A stretch of DNA of 13,727 nucleotides from Clostridium sp. CAG:1193 (GCA_000436255.1 HF990823.1:1-13727), one strand, 5' to 3'; shown: positions 6,547 through 13,539, numbered from the stretch's first letter. The notes: generated by a model not told the origin, from the letters alone. Program-made: numbers and translations.

Positions 6547-7343
6547 ATATCATCAACCATTTCATTAATATTTGTGTATAATTTATCAACTAAGCCATAT
6601 AATTTTAATTTAATGGATAATTCTATTTCAAATGGAATAGATATTCCAAGTTTGTTTAAAACTTTATCATATTCCATTACCCTTGTAGGAGTGCCGTCTA
6701 GTAATATCTTACCATTATTTATTACTATTAACCTATTACTATAATAAGATTCACTTAAATCATGAGTAACATTAATTATAGTCATCCCATTTTTATTAAG
6801 ATTTGATAAATACTTAAAAATTTTTTCTTTTGATATAACATCTATCATAGATAAAGATTCATCAATTATTAATAATTTAGGATTATGTATAATTGCACAT
6901 CCTAAAGCAACTATACATTTTTCACCACCAGAAAGTTCGTCTAAAGATTTATTTAATAAATGTTCAATATTAAGCATAGCAGAAACTTCTTTAATCCTTC
7001 TTTTAATATATGGGCTTTTATAACATAAATTTTCTAAAATAAAAGCAAGTTCGTCTTCTACTGTATCAGTTATAAATGAATTATCAACATTATCAAACAT
7101 AACACCTATATTTTTTCTTATACTATATAAATTATTTTTATTTAATTTTACACCGCATATTTTTATATCACTATCAGTTAATATTAAACCAGTAATAATT
7201 TTAATAAGTGTACTTTTTCCACAACCATTCTTACCTGTAATAGTTAAAAAAGAACCATAACCAATGTTTAAAGAGAATTTATCAAAAATAAAATTATCAT
7301 TATATCTAAAAGTTAATTTATCTATACTCACAATATAATCCAT
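6537..7343 (-). CDS. ecfA1: Energy-coupling factor transporter ATPase EcfA1
   Basis: A 268-residue ABC ATPase and the first gene of the ECF unit. Walker A is GKNGCGKST (37-45), the signature LSGGE (137-141), Walker B LLIIDES with D161 and E162, and the switch H194 in VTHD. Two departures stand out. The Q-loop glutamine is replaced by D84 (VMFDNVDNSF, where relatives have VFQNPDNQF), and the usual DEP after Walker B is DES. The protein is otherwise full length, including the C-terminal extension, so it is probably active or the weaker half of an asymmetric pair. It has its own promoter and a GGAGGG site before the ATG, and is separated from rplQ by the accessory block. Confidence 0.93.
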   Translation of the reverse strand: MDYIVSIDKLTFRYNDNFIFDKFSLNIGYGSFLTITGKNGCGKSTLIKIITGLILTDSDIKICGVKLNKNNLYSIRKNIGVMFDNVDNSFITDTVEDELAFILENLCYKSPYIKRRIKEVSAMLNIEHLLNKSLDELSGGEKCIVALGCAIIHNPKLLIIDESLSMIDVISKEKIFKYLSNLNKNGMTIINVTHDLSESYYSNRLIVINNGKILLDGTPTRVMEYDKVLNKLGISIPFEIELSIKLKLYGLVDKLYTNINEMVDDIWQ

Positions 7344-7394
7344 AAACCCTCCATATTTTCCCCTATTTAAACATAATTATGACATATACACTCT

Positions 7395-7423
7395 ATTATA
7401 CCCATTAAAACTTTTTTAGTAAA
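7395..7423 (-). promoter_or_regulatory. Promoter of the ecfA1-ecfA2-ecfT-truA unit
   Basis: On the minus strand, -35 TTTACT (7423-7418), a 17-base spacer and a perfect -10 TATAAT (7400-7395). It gives a leader of about 45 bases before the ecfA1 ATG. Confidence 0.65.
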
Positions 7424-7470
7424 GATGAATAAATAAGAAAATTAAAGTAAATAATATAAAAGGAGGAATT

Positions 7471-7635
7471 ATGAAGAAAGATAGTTTAAATATAAATTGT
7501 TCAGTACATGATTGCATACATTGCGATTGTGCTTGCAATAAATGCAAGTTAGAAAGCATTAAAGTATGCAATTGCGGTTGTGAATGTAATAAAGAAAATA
7601 CAATGTGTGACAGTTATAAAAAGAGACAATCTTAA
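7471..7635 (+). CDS. DUF1540 small cysteine-rich protein (54 residues)
   Basis: A short gene with a strong AAAGGAGG 5 bases before the ATG and its own terminator. The protein follows the DUF1540 layout: INCSVHDC near the start (C10, C15), then C25, LESIKV, and a closing MCDSY (C46). DUF1540 is a family of small putative metal-binding proteins of Bacillota. Unlike the usual four-cysteine form, this one has 11 cysteines (10, 15, 18, 20, 22, 25, 33, 35, 37, 39, 46), many as CxC pairs, plus H13 and H17. This resembles a metallothionein. Binding of zinc or another metal is inference. It is divergent from ecfA1. Start, frame and family are well supported; function is unknown. Confidence 0.88.
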   Translation: MKKDSLNINCSVHDCIHCDCACNKCKLESIKVCNCGCECNKENTMCDSYKKRQS

Positions 7636-7645
7636 TGTCTCTTTT
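7619..7645 (+). terminator. Terminator overlapping the DUF1540 stop codon
   Basis: A perfect 10-base-pair stem: AAAAGAGACA at 7619-7628 and its complement at 7636-7645, with loop ATCTTAA containing the TAA stop (7633-7635). The right arm ends in four T, and T-rich sequence follows. Confidence 0.85.
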
Positions 7646-7845
7646 ATACTATTTTTCATTATCAAAAATATATTTTCCATTTTTTTACTTTTTTATTTTA
7701 TTTTTATACTACTATTATATACTATTTTTTACTAATTTTAAAACTTATTTCCCACTTTCTTTTATTGTTTATAAATTTATTGTATCAGCTCCTCCCCCCT
7801 ACTTGTCAAGTTTCCGAAATTAACATCCCGTTTGTTTACTTGTAC

Positions 7846-7854
7846 TGGTATAAT
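7846..7854 (+). promoter_or_regulatory. Possible extended -10 promoter
   Basis: TG at 7846-7847, one base, then a perfect TATAAT at 7849-7854 form an extended -10. There is no -35 at the right distance. Transcription would begin near 7861, right at the foot of the hairpin 7863-7910. Confidence 0.35.
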
Positions 7855-7862
7855 TAAAGTAA

Positions 7863-7910
7863 AATTAAAAGGACTGTCACCCGTAAATCACAGGTTACAA
7901 TCCTCTAATT
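7863..7910. other. Long imperfect hairpin: terminator of the dehydrogenase unit or small RNA
   Basis: Paired blocks from outside inwards are AATTA/TAATT, AGGA/TCCT, GT/AC and ACC/GGT, about 14 pairs with small symmetric interruptions and an 11-base loop (7882-7892). The interior is richer in G and C than its surroundings. Read on the minus strand it is followed by TTTTAATTTTACTTT and lies about 50 bases after the stop of the dehydrogenase gene, so a terminator is the simplest reading. Read on the plus strand, 7889-7905 vaguely resembles a tRNA T arm, but no tRNA fold is possible. Confidence 0.45.
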
Positions 7911-7961
7911 AAAAACTATTTATATACTTTCCAACTTTTTAAGTTCATATCAAATTTAAGA

Positions 7962-8711
7962 TTATCTTTTTTTATTTTGTATTTTATATGCCATTTTAAG
8001 TGCTAGTTTGATTGGTGATATTCTACTAAAGAAGATTATCACTTTCATATAAAATGTTGGAATTATTATAAGCTTATTTTTAAACATTTTATCTATTGCA
8101 TATTTACTAACATATTCACTTGTTGTTGACTTTATTTCAAATTTAACATTTGCAACATTATTAAAGTTTGTTTTTACTGGTCCTGGACATAATACGCTTA
8201 CATGTACATTTGATTTTAATTTTCTTAACTCTTCATATATTGCTGTAGTTAATCTAAGTACATATGCTTTTGTGCCATAATATGTTGCCATAAGTGGACC
8301 TGCTTGAAATGCTGCACTTGAAGATACATTTAATATATAACCAGAGTCTCTTTTTACAAAATCTTTTAAAAATAATTTAGTAAGTATATGTACTGCTGTT
8401 ATATTTACATTAATCATATTTAATTCTTTATCCATATCAGTGCTTATAAACTCTCCAAATGCTCCAAAACCAGCATTGTTAATTAATATATCTATATTAT
8501 CTCTTTTAGTCAAATTATATAGTTTAAAACAGTTTTCAGGTATAGATAAGTCCATACTTATTATTTTAACACTTCCACCTATATCTTTTTTTACATTTTC
8601 CAATTTTTCTTTATCATTTGCAACTAATATAAGTTCATGACCCAAGGAATGTAAGTAATAAGCCATATCTTTACCTATTCCACTAGACGCTCCTGTAATT
8701 AATGCTTTCAT
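7962..8711 (-). CDS. Short-chain dehydrogenase/reductase (SDR family)
   Basis: A 249-residue classical SDR oxidoreductase using NAD(P). The nucleotide-binding motif is TGASSGIG (6-13), followed by D54 in SMDLS, NNAG (78-81) and the structural N103. The catalytic set is S131, Y144 and K148 (YYGTK). PGPVKTNF near 176 is the usual post-active-site loop. The end of strand 2 is ANDKEKL, without the arginine that marks clear NADPH users, so cofactor choice is open. The C-terminus (residues 215-240) is rather hydrophobic and basic and might touch membrane, as in DltE/YqjQ-like members. GAGGTGA precedes the ATG, 14 bases after the 92-residue protein, so it belongs to that unit. Substrate unknown. Confidence 0.92.
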   Translation of the reverse strand: MKALITGASSGIGKDMAYYLHSLGHELILVANDKEKLENVKKDIGGSVKIISMDLSIPENCFKLYNLTKRDNIDILINNAGFGAFGEFISTDMDKELNMINVNITAVHILTKLFLKDFVKRDSGYILNVSSSAAFQAGPLMATYYGTKAYVLRLTTAIYEELRKLKSNVHVSVLCPGPVKTNFNNVANVKFEIKSTTSEYVSKYAIDKMFKNKLIIIPTFYMKVIIFFSRISPIKLALKMAYKIQNKKR

Positions 8712-8725
8712 AAATCACCTCATTA

Positions 8726-9004
8726 TTATTTTTTCTTATATTCTGGATAATATTCATTAAGTGTATTCCTATAAAAATTGCCACTATTTTCATCTAATTT
8801 TTCTAGATAATCACACACTTTATATGCATACCTTAAACTATTATCATCATATATGCAATCAAATAAATAGTCAAGATAATGCTCAATCATATTTACATCC
8901 TTAGACTTATTGGACATACAATTATTAATAATATCAGCAATATTTGCAAACGTGCATTTTTTACTATCTTGTAATTTTTTTACTAATGATTCTATTTCTT
9001 CCAT
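8726..9004 (-). CDS. Hypothetical helical protein, 92 residues
   Basis: Not recognised. The sequence is predicted to be all helical, acidic in its middle and basic at the end (YKKK), with cysteines at 17, 29, 50 and 64 and no signal or membrane segment. Its start overlaps the end of the 666-residue protein gene by 13 bases with only AAAGG ahead of it, which points to translational coupling. It is followed 14 bases later by the SDR gene. Tight coupling suggests it works with the large protein, perhaps as a partner or chaperone; this is inference from layout alone. Confidence 0.7.
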   Translation of the reverse strand: MEEIESLVKKLQDSKKCTFANIADIINNCMSNKSKDVNMIEHYLDYLFDCIYDDNSLRYAYKVCDYLEKLDENSGNFYRNTLNEYYPEYKKK

Positions 9005-10992
9005 TTAACTTTACCTTTCTTTTTGTGCTTACCCATATTGTATTGTTTATGAAATTCATCCCAAAATAGTGTTGCAGTTTCATGATCAAAAGTATTATAA
9101 AAATGAACATTTTTAATTCTTGATAAACGAAATTTTTCAGGTACTTTAATTTTGGTTTTTGGAGTTAAATCATATGAACAATTATCACCATCTTTTAATA
9201 TTAAATGCTTATAAATTGGCACTACAGTAAAATGGTGTTCTGAAAAACTATTTATTCTAAACAAAGCATTAGCATTGTCTTGTTTTAAATCTGGATCATC
9301 ACATTTTAATATTTCTGAATTTTTATAATCCTCAAAAATCAAATTATCAGCATATCTTGAACAATTCTTATCAATTTTGTTTAATGTTGAAGGTATAGTT
9401 ATATTTCCAAATTTAGTAGAATAATAAGAAAAATCCAGATAATCAAACATAAGATATTCAGTGCCTTCTTGAAGTACTAAATCACAATAATTAGGGGTAC
9501 TAGAATTATCAACTTCAAATTCAATACTTTTTAAACTTTTTGGCACTATTATTGTTTTATATTTTTTTAATTTATCATATAAAGTTGAATTAATCGTACC
9601 ACAAACTATTCCTTCTGGCATCACGTAAATATCACCAGGTGGATTAATGCAATCATAAATATTTTTTAAATAATTTAATAAATCTTTAGAAGTATAAATA
9701 GAAATACCATTAAATGTATCAAATGAAAATATTTTTATAATGGATGATAGAGAAAGTTTAGTATCATAAAATAAATACCCTTTCAAATCCCTACCAACAT
9801 ATGGCATTGTGTATTGACTAATTATATCATATTTATTAAGAACACTATCGTTATTTAAATCAATAATTGTATTTTCAAAAAAATCATCTAAACCCTTTTC
9901 ATAATCTAGTGATAATAAAATTGATAATTTATATTTATTATTTAAAATCTTCTCAAAATCATATTGTCCTTTTTCTCTCAAAAAAATATTAATTAATTGA
10001 ATTAATTTAATTGCTTTATCTTTATCTTCATTTTCAATTAAATGAAGTATATATGGTGAATTGCCATTTAATAATGTATTAATTTTCTTAGATATTATAT
10101 CTAAATATACTTCTTTTTCTAAATCATTATAATTAGTAAATGAATAATCATAAGCTTGTATATAAAACTTTGCTTCATACAAACTATACATATCATCTTT
10201 AGTTATTGTATTTCTATCAAATTCATAATATATTTCATACATCTTTTCTAATCTATTAATTCTTTCTTTTAATAAATTTATATTATTATCATCTATCTCA
10301 CTACACCTTAGACTATCAAGTTCATCTTTAAGACTACTAACTTCTTCTTTATTTTTATAGCAATATATTTCTAAACTTCTTTCTAAGTACGCAATATATA
10401 CCTCTTTTGAACATAGTTCACATTTTTTTACTATATCTTCACTTAATTTTTCTAAATCACATATTCTTTTATCTAAATCAAGACCAATCTGTGGATTACT
10501 TAAGTATGCTTCTATTTCATTGTGGATAGATACGATCTGACTATCTATTGTTACAAGTGATAATTGTATTTTACCTATTTCATTTATTATTGCATCCCTT
10601 GTTCTTCTTTTAAATCTATTTTGATTTACTATTTCTGATAATGCAATTAATCTTATTAATAAAGTTTCTCTTAAATTTATTAAATCACTTTCATAATTTT
10701 TTAATTTAATACTTAAAACCTTGTTATTCTTAGTTTCACTCATCATATTATTTAGTAATAATTTTGTATACATTTCTCTTTTTTCATTAATGTCATCTAT
10801 TTCTAAGTCTAAACTAGTAAATATATTATTTTTTAATAAACCTAGATACTCTTCCTTAGTGGTAGTAAGTATTTCTATTTGTTTTTCATTTAAAACATCT
10901 CTTTTAGGTATAGCAAAAGATACATAACCATTTATTAAGTATGCATTATTTTCTTTATTAAATAAGTTTTTTAAATATTTAATAATACTCAT
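8992..10992 (-). CDS. Large uncharacterised protein: coiled coil plus degenerate LRR-like repeats
   Basis: 666 residues, not recognised as a named family, with no signal peptide or membrane segment, so probably cytoplasmic. Residues about 60-260 are long charged helices with heptad-like leucine/isoleucine spacing, including a CELC pair at 191-194. Residues about 265-445 are helical. The C-terminal part switches to strand-rich sequence with a recurring pattern like the BspA-type LRR_5 repeat: TIIVPKSLKSIEF (480-492), NITIPSTLNKIDKNC (530-544) and KIKVPEKF followed by IKNVHF (614-631). The tail from 655 is very basic. A clear promoter lies directly upstream; the ribosome binding site is a modest GGGGA. 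It heads a unit with the 92-residue protein and the SDR. The LRR-like reading and any binding role are inference. Confidence 0.75.
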   Translation of the reverse strand: MSIIKYLKNLFNKENNAYLINGYVSFAIPKRDVLNEKQIEILTTTKEEYLGLLKNNIFTSLDLEIDDINEKREMYTKLLLNNMMSETKNNKVLSIKLKNYESDLINLRETLLIRLIALSEIVNQNRFKRRTRDAIINEIGKIQLSLVTIDSQIVSIHNEIEAYLSNPQIGLDLDKRICDLEKLSEDIVKKCELCSKEVYIAYLERSLEIYCYKNKEEVSSLKDELDSLRCSEIDDNNINLLKERINRLEKMYEIYYEFDRNTITKDDMYSLYEAKFYIQAYDYSFTNYNDLEKEVYLDIISKKINTLLNGNSPYILHLIENEDKDKAIKLIQLINIFLREKGQYDFEKILNNKYKLSILLSLDYEKGLDDFFENTIIDLNNDSVLNKYDIISQYTMPYVGRDLKGYLFYDTKLSLSSIIKIFSFDTFNGISIYTSKDLLNYLKNIYDCINPPGDIYVMPEGIVCGTINSTLYDKLKKYKTIIVPKSLKSIEFEVDNSSTPNYCDLVLQEGTEYLMFDYLDFSYYSTKFGNITIPSTLNKIDKNCSRYADNLIFEDYKNSEILKCDDPDLKQDNANALFRINSFSEHHFTVVPIYKHLILKDGDNCSYDLTPKTKIKVPEKFRLSRIKNVHFYNTFDHETATLFWDEFHKQYNMGKHKKKGKVKWKK

Positions 10993-11019
10993 ATATTTTC
11001 CCCATCTTTTTGTGCATTT

Positions 11020-11047
11020 ATTATACTTATTTTATGTTTTTTGTCAA
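11020..11047 (-). promoter_or_regulatory. Promoter of the 666-residue protein unit
   Basis: On the minus strand there is a perfect -35 TTGACA (11047-11042), a 16-base spacer and a perfect -10 TATAAT (11025-11020). It lies between the YhcG-family gene and the large gene and gives a leader of about 20 bases. Confidence 0.82.
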
Positions 11048-11096
11048 TCAATCCAAATTATCTGATAGTGTTTAATATGGTGTTACAATTATATAT

Positions 11097-11981
11097 TTAT
11101 TTACTTAAAGTGTAGGTAGTTGTTTTTATTCTAGAATCGCTTGAATATAATGTTATATATTCATTATTATATTTTGTTACAATTATTCCTATAGTATTAT
11201 CCATATTTATTTTTTTTATATTTTTATCTATATAATTCATATATACTTGTATTTGACCAATATGTTCTTTTTTTAGTTCAATTACCTTTAATTCCACCAC
11301 TACATAACAATTAAATTCTATATTATAAAGTAGCATATCTATATAGTTATATGTGTTACCCATATTAATTTTATATTCACAACCTACATACATAAACCCA
11401 TATCCAAGTTGATTTAAAAAAGCATCTATATCTTCTAATATTAGTTTTTTTAATATATTTTCACTTATTTGTTCATAATTTAAACTATTTTTAATAACTA
11501 TTGGATTTTTTATAAAATCACTTATTTCTAATTCTATATTATTTATTAATTTTTCTTTTGTTTTCTCATCCAATCTTTCGTATTCTTTCAATTTGATTTT
11601 TTGAATTAATTGTCTTTTGCTCAAATTATATTTTCTACACATTTCTATATAATAATTCATTTGATGTATATCTTTTATAGTAAGTAAAATCATATAATGA
11701 CTCCAACTTAAAAAGTCAGCCACTGGTTGGCTTTTTGAAAGTAAATAAAATTTTCTCATATATTTTAAAGTAGTAACACCATATCCCCTACCTAATTCCA
11801 TATTTAATTTTTTACTATATTCTTTTATAATACCTTCTCCATAGCATTTACCTGCTTCACTTAATAATCTCCCGACTTTATAATAAGTAGATAAATCATG
11901 TTTATTTTTTGAATAATCCTTTACTTTTTTATATATTTCATTATTTACTAGTTCGTTTTTTATCTCAATATAGTAATTCAT
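11097..11981 (-). CDS. YhcG/DUF1016 family PDDEXK-type nuclease
   Basis: 294 residues, with both parts of the YhcG family. The N-terminal DUF1016_N region (about 5-150) contains YKVGRLL, the arginine/tyrosine-rich RGYGVTTLKYMRKFY helix and LSWSHYMILL (91-100). The C-terminal PDDEXK domain (about 165-290) has D215 in YIDMLLYN, then E230 and K232 in VVELKV, and Q243/Q245 in HIGQIQVYMNYID. The nuclease core therefore looks intact. It is somewhat shorter than many relatives (about 330-380). The ribosome binding site is GGAGG; a possible TTGTTC -35 at 12034-12029 lacks a clear -10. Relatives occur as accessory genes near restriction-modification and toxin-antitoxin loci. No clear terminator follows; the next unit has its own promoter. 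Activity and target are not established. Confidence 0.88.
   Translation of the reverse strand: MNYYIEIKNELVNNEIYKKVKDYSKNKHDLSTYYKVGRLLSEAGKCYGEGIIKEYSKKLNMELGRGYGVTTLKYMRKFYLLSKSQPVADFLSWSHYMILLTIKDIHQMNYYIEMCRKYNLSKRQLIQKIKLKEYERLDEKTKEKLINNIELEISDFIKNPIVIKNSLNYEQISENILKKLILEDIDAFLNQLGYGFMYVGCEYKINMGNTYNYIDMLLYNIEFNCYVVVELKVIELKKEHIGQIQVYMNYIDKNIKKINMDNTIGIIVTKYNNEYITLYSSDSRIKTTTYTLSK
11710..11736 (+). other. Strong hairpin inside the YhcG-family gene, antisense orientation
   Basis: AAAAAGTCAGCC (11710-11721) and GGTTGGCTTTTT (11725-11736) face each other across a 3-base loop. RNA of the plus strand forms 12 continuous pairs including two G-U wobbles and ends in five U, the shape of an intrinsic terminator. 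The sense (minus) transcript has two A-C mismatches at those places. It encodes SKSQPVADFLS, just before the conserved LSWSHY. Confidence 0.4.
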
Positions 11982-12051
11982 AAATCCTCCAAATAAAAAG
12001 TACTCTACATATATTATTATTTATTTATGAACAAATTCCCCTATAAAGTAT

Positions 12052-12080
12052 AAAAAAAGAAGAACTATTTAGTTTCTTCT
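12052..12080 (-). terminator. Terminator overlapping the rplQ stop codon
   Basis: On the minus strand AGAAG-A-AACT (12080-12071, one bulged base) pairs with AGTTCTTCT (12066-12058) around loop AAAT and is followed by a run of T (12058-12052). The TAG stop (12067-12065) is in the loop and right arm. It ends the alpha ribosomal operon. Confidence 0.82.
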
Positions 12081-12481
12081 TCTTTCTTTGCTTTTTTAGT
12101 TTCTTTTTTTGAAGTTTTTTCTTCTTTTACTTCTTCTTTTTGATCAACTAGAGTTAAAACTACCATTAAAGCGTCGTCTCCTCTTCTTTCATTAAGTTTT
12201 AATATTCTAGTGTATCCACCTTTTCTATCTTTTGAACGTTCTGCTAAATCATATACTTTTTTAGTAGCAACATTATCATTTTGAAGGAATGCTAAAATCT
12301 TACGTCTAGAAATTAAACTACCTTCCTTTGCATATGTTACCATTTTATCAAATGACTTTCTAACTTCTTTAGCACGAGTTTCTGTTGTTGTAATAGATTC
12401 ATTCATTATTAAATCTTTTGTTAAATTAGCTAACATACTTCTTCTATGTTTATTATCAACACCTAATTTTCTATAAGACAC
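12065..12481 (-). CDS. rplQ: 50S ribosomal protein L17
   Basis: 138 residues. The family core MSYRKLGVDNKHRRSMLANL and KGGYTRILKLNERRGDDA are plain. The start codon is GTG, set by AGGAGGTG six bases before it. The core ends near residue 113; the remaining ~25 residues are a low-complexity Lys/Glu tail (KEEVKEEKTSKKETKKAKK) not needed for ribosome binding in shorter homologues. It follows rpoA by 11 bases, as in the standard alpha operon, and is closed by a terminator at its stop codon. Confidence 0.97.
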   Translation of the reverse strand: MSYRKLGVDNKHRRSMLANLTKDLIMNESITTTETRAKEVRKSFDKMVTYAKEGSLISRRKILAFLQNDNVATKKVYDLAERSKDRKGGYTRILKLNERRGDDALMVVLTLVDQKEEVKEEKTSKKETKKAKKEEETK

Positions 12482-12492
12482 TTTTGCACCTC

Positions 12493-13518
12493 CTAATCAT
12501 CATTTCTGAATGATAAACCCATTTCTTTAATTTTATCCATAACTTCTTTTAATGATTTTCTACCTAAATTACGTATCTTCATCATTTCATTTTCTGATTT
12601 ATTAACTAAATCTTGAACATTATTAATTGAAGCTCTTTTTAAGCAATTGTATGCTCTTACTGATAATTCCATATCATCAATTGAAGTTTCTAATAATTTT
12701 TGTTTTGGATCTTCATCATTTTGTTTCATTAATCCTTTAATTGCATCTGTAAATTCAGGATTATCTATTTTGTCTAATTGTGCGATTAAAATACTTGAAG
12801 CTTCTTTAACTGCTTCTTGTGGATTTAATGCTCCATTAGTCCATACTTCTAATACTAATTTATCAAAGTTATTATCATGTCCAACACGAGCCTTTTCTAC
12901 TTCGTAGTTAACTCTTTCAATTGGTGAATATAATGCATCTACAGCAATAGTTCCAACCTTTGTATCTGTTAAATAACTTTTAACTACATCTGCAACATCA
13001 TAACCTCTGCCTCTTCCAATAGTAATTTCCATATCAAGTTTTCCACCTTCAACAAGTGTACATATTACTTGATCTTTATTAATTACTTCTAAAGTAGGCT
13101 CTTTAGCTAAATCTCCAGCAGTTATAACTCCTTCTCCTTTAGCAGATAATTTTATAGTTATTTGTTCATCTGTATTTTTCTTAACAACAATTCTTTTTAA
13201 ATTTAATATTATTGTAGTAACATCTTCAATAATACCTTCTATAGTTTGGAATTCATGCATAACTCCATCAATTCTTACACTTGTTATAGCATCCCCTGGT
13301 AAAGATGATAATAATACTCTTCTAAGTGCATTACCTATAGTAGTACCAAATCCTCTTTCAAGTGGTTCTAAAACAAATTTTCCATAATTATTACCTTCAA
13401 TATAATCAGTCATCTTATATTCTGGTTTTTCAAATATTAAATATTGATTATTGTCAGTACTAAAACTTAAATCTACTGACATTTTTAATTCGTTTTCTTC
13501 AGTAACTTTTTTTGCCAT
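12493..13518 (-). CDS. rpoA: DNA-directed RNA polymerase subunit alpha
   Basis: 341 residues. The N-terminal dimerisation and assembly domain (about 28-260) has YGKFVLEPLERGFGTTIGNALRRVLLSSLPG. A linker follows, then the C-terminal domain (about 276-336). In ELSVRAYNCLKRA, R288 and N291 match E. coli R265 and N268, which contact UP-element DNA; NLGRKSLKEV is the second helix-hairpin-helix piece. The protein starts about 27 residues before the usual MIEFEKP-type start. AAGGAG lies 9 bases ahead of this ATG, while the internal Met13 has no comparable site, so the N-terminal extension (MAKKVTEENELKMSVDLSFS) is probably real. It is placed between rpsK (21 bases) and rplQ (11 bases). Confidence 0.97.
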   Translation of the reverse strand: MAKKVTEENELKMSVDLSFSTDNNQYLIFEKPEYKMTDYIEGNNYGKFVLEPLERGFGTTIGNALRRVLLSSLPGDAITSVRIDGVMHEFQTIEGIIEDVTTIILNLKRIVVKKNTDEQITIKLSAKGEGVITAGDLAKEPTLEVINKDQVICTLVEGGKLDMEITIGRGRGYDVADVVKSYLTDTKVGTIAVDALYSPIERVNYEVEKARVGHDNNFDKLVLEVWTNGALNPQEAVKEASSILIAQLDKIDNPEFTDAIKGLMKQNDEDPKQKLLETSIDDMELSVRAYNCLKRASINNVQDLVNKSENEMMKIRNLGRKSLKEVMDKIKEMGLSFRNDD

Positions 13519-13539
13519 TATAATTCACTCCTTTCAGAA

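Larger units (their letters stand above)
7646..7961. other. Noncoding stretch of about 316 bases
   Basis: From 7646 to 7788 the plus strand is almost pure T/A with few G, and I see no gene in it. A pyrimidine tract, CTCCTCCCCCCT, lies at 7789-7800. An extended -10 and a long hairpin lie at 7846-7910. Positions 7911-7961 lead into the 3' end of the dehydrogenase gene and show only short AT inverted repeats. A 62-codon frame starting at 7635 is rejected as low-complexity. Confidence 0.7.

Noticed and set aside
7779..7809. Minus-strand promoter TTGACA with TACAAT
   Set aside because: The spacer is 19 bases and the purine run lies between the boxes; nothing is encoded downstream except the antisense of the DUF1540 gene.
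7635..7823. 62-codon plus-strand frame starting at the DUF1540 stop (TAATG overlap)
   Set aside because: It begins inside a terminator and encodes only Phe/Tyr/Leu/Ile-rich residues from a T-rich tract; no ribosome binding site of its own and no recognisable fold.
7863..7910. tRNA or tRNA fragment (CTGTCAC like an Asp anticodon loop; AGGTTACAATCCT like a T arm)
   Set aside because: No anticodon stem, no D arm, T-loop order wrong (TTACAAT), no acceptor of 7 pairs; a simple hairpin explains the pairing better.
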